A stretch of DNA of 64,000 nt from contig NC_090290.1 in NCBI RefSeq assembly GCF_037392515.1, positions 35,347,253-35,411,252 on the forward strand. The letters run 5' to 3'. The stretch's first letter is position 1. Each line of letters starts with the position of its first letter. This stretch comes from Haliotis asinina. Taxonomy: Eukaryota; Mollusca; Gastropoda; Lepetellida; Haliotidae. A program made the translations under genes and the position numbers. Positions 10,755 through 19,712 of the stretch are shown here, piece after piece. Under the pieces are notes generated by a model. It did no database searches. It had not been told where the DNA came from and saw only the letters and a list, made by a program, of their open reading frames with translations.

Positions 10755-12150
10755 ACTTGACAAAATACTACCTGTACACCTGTTTCTGAATCTGGAGTTA
10801 GGTTCTCATACACATTTGATACGAGTAGTGTTTGAAAAAAACACGATCTTCAAAGTCTCAATATCTTCTAGCCATACTGTGTTTAAATGAACATCCCTAT
10901 AACTTCAACAGAGTTTTCAATTCTACAACACATATTAACATTCATTTCCTAGTCGAAATCGGTATCATAGTCTGAACGTTTACACAAATCAACAAAATAT
11001 AATCACACGTTGAATCAATAGTGAATGTGACCACCACTGGCTTCAATACACGCCCAAACACGTCGACGCATTGATGAAGGAGGAGATAATTTTCCAGTTG
11101 TTAAGTCAGTGAGTAAGTGAAAGAGTTAAGTTTCACACGACACTCAGTGATATTCCAGTTATATGGCAGCGGTCGCTAAATAATCGAGTCTGGACCATAC
11201 AATCAAGTGATCGACTGCATGAGCATCGATCTGCCCAAATGGGAGCCGATGACGTGTCAACCAAGTCAGCGAGCCTGACCACCCGTTAGTCTTCTCTTAT
11301 GACTAGCACAGATGCCTTTTAAGGCACGCATTGATTGCTGAAGACCTATTCTACCCCCTCACTTTCACGGGTCCATTGATAAGCGGTGAGAGGTAGTCTT
11401 CTATGCTATGCTGTGCTGTGCTGTGCTGTGCTGTGCTGTGCTGTGCTGTGCTGTGCTGTGCAGTGCTGTGCTGTGCTGTGCTGTGCTGTGCTGTGCTGTG
11501 CTGTGCTGTGCTGTGCTGCCCATAGTGACTTCAAACTCTCAGTAAGTTCTGGTCATACCTTGCTTAAATGGACGTCTTTATAATTTCAGTAGAGTTTTCA
11601 ATTATACAGCACACATTGACATTCATTTAGTAGTCGAAATTCTCTATCATAGTTTGAATGTTTACACAAATCAACAATGCGTTTCTTCTGCAAAATGTCA
11701 TAAAATGTTGTATCAGTAGTGAGTATGGCTACACGCCAACACATGTTCACGCATTGATGACGTATGACGGCGAATGACGTTAGGCGTGATCCGTTGCCGT
11801 TCCTGCATCAGACAATGTTCCAGTTAAGTGAGTGAGTGAGTGTTTGAGTTTAGTTTACGCCGCAGCGATATTCCAGTTATATGGCGGCGGTCTCTAAATA
11901 ATCGGGTCTGGACCAGACAATCCAGTGATTGACAGCATGACCATCTATCTGCCCAACTGGGAACCGATGACATGTATCAACCAAGTCAGCAAGGCTGACC
12001 ACCCCATCCCGTTAGTCTTCTCCAATGACAAGCATAGTCGCCTTTTATGGCAAGCATGAAGAGCTATTCTACCCGGACCTTCATGGGTCCAGTTGATAAG
12101 CGGTGACAGGTAGTCTTCTATGCTGTGCTGTGCTGTGCTGTGCTGCTGTA
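10755..12150. repeat. Local tandem duplication: Tc1 tail + abalone-type repeat + CTGTG array
   Basis: Two successive units, about 10800-11518 and 11519-12145, share the same order. Each has a minus-strand Tc1-like C-terminus and 3' tail (the second reads near its end SSMREHVLACSHTHY), then a block of about 300 bp starting 'atattccagttatatggc' and ending 'gataagcggtga', then a pentamer array. The first array is long (11400-11518) and the second short (12117-12145). The block of about 300 bp also occurs at 16905-17010 in reverse, so it is a dispersed repeat. Confidence 0.7.
11400..11518 (+). repeat. (CTGTG)n microsatellite
   Basis: About 23 nearly perfect copies of the pentamer CTGTG, interrupted once near 11461 (cagtg). 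The 65-codon reading over it is an artefact of the repeat having no stop in that frame. Confidence 0.95.
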
Positions 12151-12650
12151 TTTGCATAGCGATGTGTCGATCCGAGTAGTCATATAAGTGTTCGATCGGA
12201 TTCATCTATCATTAAACCTGCTGGCAAAAGATGATAGCAATATGTGAAAAGCCACTTGTCAAGCTTCCTGAATGACGCTTTACGTTGTCGGTTCTGGTAG
12301 ACAATGCCCCGGGGTTCCTGGTGGAAACATGGCAACACAACTGGTCGCAAAACGTCATTGAAGGTGCCATGAATAATCAAGTCTCGTTCTGATATCGCCG
12401 CAGATCCCTGCCCACACACCCATGCTACTGACTCCAAACGGTCGCACAGGCTGAACGCAAATCAGCGCTAAACATTCACCTACTCGTCTGTTAACACGAG
12501 ACCAGTCGTCATTACAATACAGGCAAAAATCTACTCTCGTCGGTGAACATCACAGTTGCCAGTCACACATCTACCATTGTCGATCTCCACGACGTCGGTT
12601 TTGAAGAGTCAGGTGCACTCCGCGATAGGGTCGACGTGCTCGAATGTCAT
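12150..12650 (-). pseudogene. Tc1-like transposase remnant
   Basis: Minus-strand fragments in shifting frames resemble the middle and end of a Tc1-like transposase: a GRCVTGNCDVHRRE segment near 12560, a WSQ.HGCVG-type turn near 12430, and MNPIEHLYDYSDRHIAMQI near 12150-12205 matching the terminal S-P-D-L-N-P-I-E-H-L-W-D signature. Stops and frameshifts are frequent. The missing C-terminus appears to resume at 11820-11510, beyond the abalone-type repeat. Confidence 0.65.
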
Positions 12651-12949
12651 GATTGTCTGACTTCCTGATTATGTGCGACTTTCAGGCTATTCGTTAACTA
12701 ATTTTGCCCTTTGTTCCCGGAATGAGTACGTGTGACATGGCTCAGTATGGTTTTATCACTTTATTTTTAATTTTGTGAATTTTTATTATATTTGGCGATG
12801 CAGAGTTGTTTTGAGCACTAGTTTATGATGACGTGAATTTAATGAAACACTAATTTTATCTCACTCACTATTACTTTATATGGATAACGTGAACAAAATA
12901 CTGGAAACTTTCATGACTTTGTCTTTCTATTTTGCTTCTTTCTTTTCAG

Positions 12950-13180
12950 AGGACACCTTGCTGCGCATCCAGCAGAACTCTAAATACACAGGACAGGAGG
13001 TGTATCTGTACAACGATCAACATGACGGGGGAAGCCCATGCTAACTGTATAGCATACTCTCAAGCGTGTGACTCTCATGTCATTATGTCAAGTTGCTGCA
13101 ACACGAGTTGTGTCCTCTAGCTGTCTTATGGACTTCAGGGATGGACATGTGTCCATCAATAAGGTGCACACTTTCAGAAT
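12950..13180 (+). pseudogene. Gene C: broken copy of ectodomain exon 2
   Basis: Follows a good acceptor (tcttttcag, AG at 12948-12949). The first 23 codons match exon 2 of genes A and B (QQNSKYTGQEVYLYNDQHDG). A 1-nt loss after GACGGG then shifts the frame and gives a stop at 13042-13044. Nucleotide similarity to exon A2 continues to about 13130 and then fades; the 3' half and the donor are gone. This is a pseudo-exon upstream of the gene C mucin exon. Exon 1 of gene C was not found. Confidence 0.8.
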
Positions 13181-13703
13181 TCTGTTAATGTTATGTTAAA
13201 TTTAAATGACCCCAAACAGGGGTTATTCCGTACTTCAGTCACGTCACATCCACCAGAATCGTTTTGACTCATATTTAGATATGATTTTATAAACGCGATT
13301 TAAGTCCTATGCTAATTTATCAACGAACACCCCATGAGCTTGTTCATTGTAATAAATAATACAACTACGTTTATGACAAACACTCTTATGATAAAGAAAC
13401 GGGGATAACGAACTATTTGTTGGCCTGGCCTACTTGTATATATTTGTCGAACTACGTGTGAAGAACTATAGTTATTCAAAATTAGTGGTGCCAAGCCTAG
13501 TTTATCCTTGTCCATAACTACTTAAGCACATATATACGCGTACATGGTACAAGTGCTTACTACCAAGCATGATTTAAGGTACACTCTGAATGTCACTGAC
13601 ACAAGATAATTTGCAGCTGATACAGGTAAAAATGTCACCGTCGTGTGTGGAGCCAACATTCCTGTAGATGTGTCACTGAACTGCCTCACGTCTACATCAA
13701 GTG

Positions 13704-13759
<56 letters not shown>

Positions 13760-13806
13760 ACTACTGCTGCTACTACTACTGCTACTACTACTACTACTAC
13801 TACTAC
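13704..13806 (+). repeat. (ACT)n/(GCT)n trinucleotide tract
   Basis: Nearly pure ACT and GCT triplets inside the gene C mucin exon, coding poly-Thr/Ala in the exon frame. The tract gives long stop-free readings in all forward frames and the reverse strand; only the Thr frame agrees with the flanking exon sequence. Confidence 0.95.
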
Positions 13807-13864
13807 CATCCCCACCAGTACTACTTCTACTCCGTCAACAACTTCTGTTGTTACTGCTACAGCT

Positions 13865-14125
13865 GCTGCTTCTACCACAACTACTAAACAAGCAGGTATT
13901 ACTAGCTTTATTAATACTACCCCTACTAATATCGCTACTACTACTAGTACTGCTGCTTCTACCACAACTACTAAACAAGCAGGTATTACTAGCTTTATTA
14001 ATACTACCCCTACTAATATCGCTACTACTACTAGTACTGCTGCTTCTACCACAACTACTAAACAAGCAGGTATTACTAGCTTTATTAATACTACCCCTAC
14101 TAATATCGCTACTACTACTAGTACT
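13865..14125 (+). repeat. Three identical 87-bp coding repeats
   Basis: Units start at 13865, 13952 and 14039 and look identical base for base. Each encodes a 29-residue Thr-rich block containing KQAGITSFINTTPTNIATTT. A partial fourth (gctgcttc) follows. The 87-bp period keeps the frame. Confidence 0.95.
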
Positions 14126-14362
14126 GCTGCTTCGACTTCTGCTACTCCTACAATCACCACATCTTCTGATATATTTGTCGGCAAGAAAAATCCTGGGAAC
14201 ATCATCAGCTCGTACCCCAGAGCAGAGACAATGGCTTCACGTTTCTACCAACGGAAGACAGGGAATAGTGGTGCAGATGGTTACGACACAACCTCAACCA
14301 TGAACACACATATAGTACAGCACATCACACCAGCACGACACATGCTATCCTCCTTTTGTTAA

Positions 14363-14500
14363 GTGTAAACCCTTTTTTAAGAACTTTGAATTTGCTTAGC
14401 AGCGGATATATATTATCAATTTTTATGTGACATTGATATTTAGGGTGACGTAGGCGTTAAGTCACTTTGTCATGATATTTCGAAAAACATATAATTGAAA
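14363..14500. repeat. 3' flank shared with gene B
   Basis: The sequence after the gene C stop ('gttaagtgtaaac' to 'cactttgtcatgatatttcg') matches 63175-63295, about 430 bp beyond the gene B stop. This supports the C and B tails descending from one gene end rather than C being an isolated retrocopy. Confidence 0.7.
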
Positions 14501-15490
14501 TACCGAAAAATTATTGCAAGAACAAGAAAACCAAAAGGAATAATTTGTATGACAAAAGTGGCATTTGGTCTTTTCCGTGGGTGTTGGAATGAGGCGGGTC
14601 CTAATTTTCTACACGGGTACCCCATCCACAATTAGTCTACCCGGACACCCTCTGTTTCATTTCCTGACATCAAATGGCAAGAAAATGGCAATAAATTCTT
14701 CAACTCGGAGGTTAATAGTTCGAGTTTTCAGTATCTCAATCATGTATCATATTCAATAGAAGTCACCGTAAACACTGTCTAAATCTTCTAAGACACCTCT
14801 TAATCATTAAAGAAAGAATAACATAGTACAATGTTTAATCTAATAGTCACATGATCATTACGGGTCCGGGTATTGAGACGGGTAACCGGGTCCAACTCAT
14901 CATCCACACGCCCCGGGTATGCTGACCACCCGTCACAGCCCTAGTTTACAGAATTATAGCAACTTTGCTATGTACTGTTACAGTTACATGAGGCGCAATG
15001 CTTCAAGTATGATTGTACATTGTGACTGAATTTCAGATAATTCTCGATAAATAGGTTAAATATTCCTACACTGTGAATGTTGTCCATATACTCTCAAACA
15101 TAGCTATTAGATGCTCAAATTGCATAGCGTCTCTTGCTTTGGACAAACCTACATACTTACTCTTCAAAAAAGGAGTGTAGGGGCCACTTTTAGGAGGATT
15201 TGTCTGATAAGAATTTGTCTGCAAACAGTGTACAGTGGAAGCTGGCCATGGAGGCAACTTGTCAAGACCGGCATGAAATCTCAGTCCCATGCGTGACTTG
15301 TACATTTATCATCAGTTCCACAATCAGGCACGTTGTCTAAAACTGGATTATTTTTTCAGCCCTGATGAGGGTCGGTTTAGACAGCTTCCACCGTAACTGC
15401 AAATTATAGTGTTGCATTTATTTCATGTAATTTCAGTGGTAAAAAGGTGAAACGTCATACGTGTATAGACAAAGGGTTCACCAATACAAC
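14500..15490. other. Non-coding stretch; part duplicated at 43.85 kb
   Basis: No convincing gene. The interval 15000-15140 matches 43840-43970 ('tgttgtccatatactc', 'catagctattagatg'). Short open readings here show no recognisable motif. Confidence 0.5.
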
Positions 15491-16240
15491 AGCAGCCTTT
15501 ATTGTTGTGTTTCTGTTTACCTCAGTCCACAAGATGGCCCTCAATATCAGTAGTTTGTAATGGCTACTGTTGGCAGCAATTTCTGCTTGGTGCTCTCTCG
15601 GCATAGACTGGATATGTGTTCTCCGACACTATTCCTGCAATGCGATGGTCAGTTGTGGAAGTTTGAGGCGTGTTTTGACTTATATCAAGTTCATCGTAGT
15701 ATTCTGTCGTGTTCAGGTCTGGTGGAAGGCCATGGCAAGACATTGACGCTAGAATATTGACAAGGTAGCGGACCGTGACGCGTGCTGTATATGAAGTAGC
15801 GCTGACACGCTGGAACAACTCCCTCTTTCTGTCCATAATCGGAGGTATTTGACGTTCAAGGACTTCGTTGATATGATATACCGATTTGCTGTCAAATTCA
15901 CCTGAACCACCAATAAAGACCTTTGTGTGTTGACATCGCACTCAACGCCATGACACCCCCTTCACTGAATCTGTCCACCTGCCGAAAGCATTTAGGAGCA
16001 AACCGTGGATTCATGCTACGGTATTTCATCTTGCCGGTGAAGATGAAACCATGAATCATCACTGAACTAGACTCGGCTCCAGTTTCTAAGGTTCCAGTTC
16101 CGGACCCTCCGACACCACCGCAAGCGCCGATGGAAGTCTCTCAAAACGGGGGCGATAACTGGCCTTCTTGGTCAAATCTCTGCTTAAGGAATCAGTGCCA
16201 GGTCCGCTTTCTTTACTCTGCATGATGCCTAGGTGACGTT
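15490..16240 (-). pseudogene. Tc1-like transposase remnant
   Basis: Minus strand, N to C. A degraded first-Asp region (GFIFTGKMK in place of FTDESRF) lies near 16040, RFAPKCFRQVDRFSEGGVMA near 15950-16010, and the GG..VFIGG strand near 15910. HTARVTVRYLVN lies near 15770 and GLPPDLNTTEYYDELD near 15700-15740, matching the W-P-x-x-S-P-D-L-N-P-I-E-H-L-W-D-E-L-D signature with many changes. The last Glu survives in TTEYYDEL, but the stretch holding the second Asp is not intact. Many stops and shifts; an old copy. Confidence 0.75.
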
Positions 16241-16454
16241 TTTAGCGTATATTTCTTCAAACGTTTTGATAACAAGGGGAGAAAATTGAATTGTTTCGTT
16301 TTGGCGCTGAATCTGTTACGAATCACTCAATGACGACGTTTTGGAAGAATTAGTGCATTTTTGTTGTCGTTGCTGCAGCTACATGAGGCTAATATTCTCA
16401 ATCCGCCGCGCGTTACTTTTTATGTATATGCTGTATATGTACTTGTATATAGTT

Positions 16455-16575
16455 CTTTGATAAATTGAACGGTTGGGTATCCTAATGGTTAAAGCGTTCT
16501 CTCCTCACTCGGAAGACTCGTGGATATTGCTGGAATATTCCTTCAAACGGCGTCAAACTAGACTCACTCACTGTC
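16455..16575 (+). repeat. tRNA-derived SINE, degenerate and internally deleted
   Basis: Head 'tatcctaatggttaaagcgt' corresponds to the A-box end of the SINE at 41636. The tail 'gatattgctggaatattcc' ... 'gactcactcactg' matches its 3' end. The B-box part is missing. Confidence 0.7.
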
Positions 16576-16667
16576 TGCTATCGGTTTAGATCCTTTGATT
16601 GCTGGGGGCCTACGTTCTTATCATGTGGAACATCCCACAGGGCTTGACTGATGTAAACACACTTCCG

Positions 16668-16892
16668 TCAAAGAAGCGTTATTAAAGTTTCTTTCTTTCT
16701 TAATGTGAATATAGTGTGACTGATTATGAAATGGTCCATATAGTCTTTTAAAGTGACCTTCAATGGTGATAAGAATGTTTGCACCAAGACCTTTTCAACA
16801 GCATGATTCCAGCGTCTAACGAAGAACCCGTAAAAATCCTGCTTAAAATTGTTCTTAGGTAATCCGTGCGTGTCGTAAGAGATGGCTGACAT
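16668..16892 (-). other. Short open reading of unknown status
   Basis: A 74-codon minus-strand reading containing YDTHGLPKNNFKQDFYGFFV and a KVLVQTFLSPLKVTLKDYMD stretch. It resembles the 3' half of a mobile-element ORF or chance sequence. No domain is recognised, and only the adjacent repeat (16905-17010) gives context. Confidence 0.15.
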
Positions 16893-16904
16893 GATCAGAT
16901 TCTA

Positions 16905-17010
16905 CTGGATTGATGCTCATGCTGATGATCACTGGATTGTCTGGTCCAGACTCGATTATTTACAGACCGCCACATATAGCTGGAATGTTGCTGAGTGTGG
17001 CGTAAAACAA
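16905..17010 (-). repeat. Abalone-type dispersed repeat, reverse orientation
   Basis: 'gtctggtccagactcgatta' and 'tatagctggaatgttgctg' are the reverse of the block at 11145-11250 and 11865-11950. It is a 5' fragment of that repeat. Confidence 0.75.
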
Positions 17011-17209
17011 CAAACCCCAATCAACCAACCAAGATAAAGGAAATATATTATTACCATTAAATATATTTACTTCGCCATTCGTCGTTGTATCTTTAATTTT
17101 AATTCTTTAGCATTATGCTCCTGACATCTTCTTTAAAAAACCAACGCTTGGCTACGGAATTTGCTGTCATGCGCGTTCCAACCGAATAACCTCTTGCAAG
17201 CTTATGGCG

Positions 17210-17350
17210 AGCATATTTTTACGCCACGTTTAGTAATAGTCCAGCAATATGAAGGCAGGGACTCCAGAAATGAACTTCTCCGGCGTGGGGAATTAATCTA
17301 CGGCGTGTCGAGCGAACGCTTCAACCAGTTGCCTTAAGTGGCTTAACAAC
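17210..17350 (-). repeat. SINE remnant, reverse orientation
   Basis: 'acgccacgtttagtaatagt' and 'actccagaaatgaacttctc' are the reverse of the SINE 3' body, and the block ends in a degraded head ('cgagcgaacgcttcaaccag'). Confidence 0.6.
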
Positions 17351-17436
17351 GTAGGAAGACCAAATGACATGGGTTCCAGTGATACCAGCGCCTTGAGCAT
17401 GCACTAGTGCGGGGATGTGTGCGCTATATAAATATC

Positions 17437-17471
17437 CCATCTATCTATCTGTCTATCTATCTATCTATACT
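17437..17471 (+). repeat. (CTAT)n microsatellite
   Basis: About eight copies of CTAT with one CTGT variant. Confidence 0.9.
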
Positions 17472-17974
17472 ATATAACGGGAAAAGCTGTCACTTTCTAC
17501 ATGAAAAGACCGTACGTCTGTTGAATATGCGTATTACTCGAGAATGCTTTTGTACTGGTAAATATTTGGAATATGTGATATATAACACGCGCTGTGAGTG
17601 ACTCGAATGTACTATCTGTTAAAATCTACAAGAGTGGGCAAGTGAATTTAAGAGTGTTAACATGTTGCAACGTGCCGGGAATATTTCTGCCAGGTAGCGT
17701 GAGAAAACCAAACTCGACCCGCGATATGATAACAAAACAAGTTATACATGTTGAAGTGGATAAGATAAATGCCCCTAAAACAGCATATGCGATTACAACA
17801 AGCAAGCAACGATGCAAAGATTTAGTCGTTCATCGTGAAGCTGGACGTAGCTGGAGCTGAGGTACAGTCAGAGGTAGGATACACTGTGACGTTAAAAAAC
17901 TACAGCCAACACTGAGGCAGATTTCTTGTGGTACCAGTGAATGAGCAAGTAGTCAAATGGGTATCATGGTACAA

Positions 17975-18180
17975 CGAGTGAGTGAGTGAGTGAGTGAGTG
18001 ATGTGAGTGAGAGTGATGTGAGTGAGTGAGTGAGAGTGAAGGGAGTGAGTAAGTGATAGTGATGTGAGTGAGACTGAGTGGTTGGTGGCAGTGAGAGTAA
18101 TGTGAGTAAGTGAGTGAGAGTGAAGGGAGTGAGTAAGTGATAGTGATGTGAGTGAGTGAGTGAGTGAGTGAGTGAGTACA
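17975..18180 (+). repeat. (GTGA)n-rich microsatellite
   Basis: GAGT/GTGA tetramer runs with short interruptions. One inner block ('gagtgaagggagtgagtaag') occurs twice, near 18036 and 18117, indicating local duplication. The partner at 44885-44960 is shorter. Confidence 0.9.
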
Positions 18181-18954
18181 AACTGCCATGTGAACGTACC
18201 AGTGTAGCCCTCAGATACACTTTTACAGTAGTTCAAGTATTAAATGTACCAATGTCATATTTAGGCGGTTTTATCCTCCCAACATCGGGTCCTTACATAC
18301 TTTAAATACAGCCGCGTATTTGTAAGTCGATGCATGTCCTTTTTGTACTCACACGTCTTGGAATATTCCTGTATTTTGTGTTATTTATTCACTTTCGGAA
18401 GAGGGCGTGTTTACCCTTTTCTAGAACACCTGGTGTCATTATTGATTTTCATTTGTCCTTTTGCATAATTTTGATCTTTACACCAAACGGAATTTGTTTC
18501 TGAGGATAGTCAATAATGGGTATTCTTTTGCACTGACGTTTTTTTCACTGGAATTATATCTAAACCCTTTGAAGGGATACATATTTACGCAATCACTGTA
18601 TGCACATCAACTCTTCGGATGTCACTTTGAGGAACACGGTGTTTTGGAGTCAACGGAATTAACGGTCAAGAAACTCACGTGTCAGGAAATGCGAAGCCTT
18701 TCCTATATATGTTCCACAGTTTGGTCAAACATAATGCCATTTGCTGATGAAATACTTTCTTTTATAAATCGTGAACAAATCTGACATGAAATTGCTATAC
18801 ATTATTCACTGGAGTATTTGGCAGCAAAGCTCGGTGTATAATGCAGCTTGAAACGATCGAGCCGATATTACCTGACTACATTTCTGTATTAAATGACCCG
18901 TATCTTGATTACAGGTGGTATGAAATAAGAATTTTATATCATCATCATAGTCGC

Positions 18955-19038
18955 TGATAACGAACATCTGAGCGAGTGTACATCCAAACCCACACCAGAA
19001 TGTGGACGAAGTGGCGAGAATCCCTCTTACTGGTGACA
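18955..19038 (+). pseudogene. Decayed copy of the orphan exon at 42197
   Basis: Reads NEHLSECTSKPTP, then after a small deletion NVDEVARIPLTGDMDFTSR, followed by a GTATCT donor-like site. The intact version at 42197-42325 has a continuous frame. The frameshift is shared with the copy at 45835-45925, so it preceded that duplication. Confidence 0.55.
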
Positions 19039-19091
19039 TGGATTTTACTTCAAGGTATCTTGTGATTATTTTTATGGCAGAATCATGTTAT

Positions 19092-19712
19092 ACACTGAGT
19101 GATAAAAAGAAACTTCACATTCTTTCTTCAGGGCACTATAAAAGAACAAGAGATTGTAAGATGTTTAAATTGTTATGATTTCGTTCCTGAGATCTGTGTG
19201 ATGTATTCGATACACTGTGCCGTCCCGAAACATGGGTATACAGATTGTCAAGTCACAAGAATAAGAATTCGAAATTTCTCAGTTCAGTATTGTGTATGGC
19301 CGCCTCGCGCATTCACCACTGCCAAACACCGTCTCCTCATCGACTGCCTGATGCTTGTGAACACGTGGTTGGGGATTGTGCGCCATTGCTCTTGTACGGC
19401 AGCGCCAAGTTCCTGTAAAAGTTCCCAATTGCATCCCACACGTGCTCTGTTGGATTAAGATCAGGGGACCTTGATGACCAGTCCATAACGTTGATTCCAG
19501 CGTTTTGAAGGATATTCCGTGTCAACATCGTGGTATGCGACCGAGCATTATCATGCTGGAAGTGTAGATCTGGGTCATTAGCCGCCATGAAAGGAACGAG
19601 TTCAGGGGTAAGCTTCTGGTCGCGGTAAGCAGCAGCTGTGAGGTTTACGCGGATGACAAGAAGTCGGGAACGGTTGTTCCGACAGAAAGCACCCCATACC
19701 ATGCAAATTTCG
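19092..19712 (-). pseudogene. Tc1-like transposase, C-terminal half with terminal repeat
   Basis: Minus-strand continuous reading from MVWGAFCRNNR (near 19702) through FQHDNARSHTTM (second catalytic Asp) to DWSSRSPDLNPTEHVWDAIG, with correct DD34E spacing, ending AVVNARGGHTQY near 19300 after a frameshift. The N-terminal DNA-binding half and first Asp are absent. The 3' edge 'cactgagtgataaaaagaaa' at 19096 looks like a mariner-type terminal repeat next to TA. It abuts the LINE at 19713 and is likely a truncated insertion into it. Confidence 0.8.

Larger units (their letters stand above)
13617..14362 (+). pseudogene. Gene C: mucin exon fused to a B-type cytoplasmic tail
   Basis: Acceptor AG at 13615-13616. 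The open reading runs from phase 1 (DTGKNVTVVCGANIPVDVSL) through a long Thr/Ala/Ser stretch, built from ACT/GCT codons and three 29-residue repeats, to TSSDIFVGKKNPGNII. It then continues with no intron or membrane segment into a tail (FYQRKTGNSGADGYDTTSTM) that matches the gene B last exon at 62594-62741, ending at TAA 14360-14362. The transmembrane exon and the small mucin exon are absent and the tail frame diverges from B after TSTMN. Either a deletion or a partly processed copy would explain this. A splice within the open reading is possible but no strong donor was seen. Lack of internal stops leaves some chance it is expressed. Confidence 0.65.
17590..19060. repeat. Duplicated block (partner 44560-45960)
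   Basis: Order and sequence match between the two places: 'gcgattacaacaagcaagca' at 17789 and 44708, a tail of GTGA repeats, 'cataattttgatctttacac' near 18463 and its near-identical partner near 45239, and an exon-like stretch near 18955-19038 matching 45825-45925. Short open readings inside (for example 18461-18784) are not conserved in the partner and are probably not genes. It lies downstream of gene C here and downstream of gene A there. Confidence 0.75.

Noticed and set aside
11386..11583. 65-codon open reading across the CTGTG array (Cys/Ala/Val/Leu-rich)
   Set aside because: The pentamer repeat has no stop in this frame; composition follows the repeat and there is no supporting context.
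13522..14205. 227-codon minus-strand Val/Ala-rich reading opposite the gene C mucin exon
   Set aside because: It is the complement of Thr-codon repeats. The same antisense effect appears opposite every mucin exon (for example 30065-30412 and 33966-34532).
18461..18784. 107-codon reading with a plausible composition
   Set aside because: The duplicated partner at 45240-45670 does not keep the frame, and no domain is recognised.
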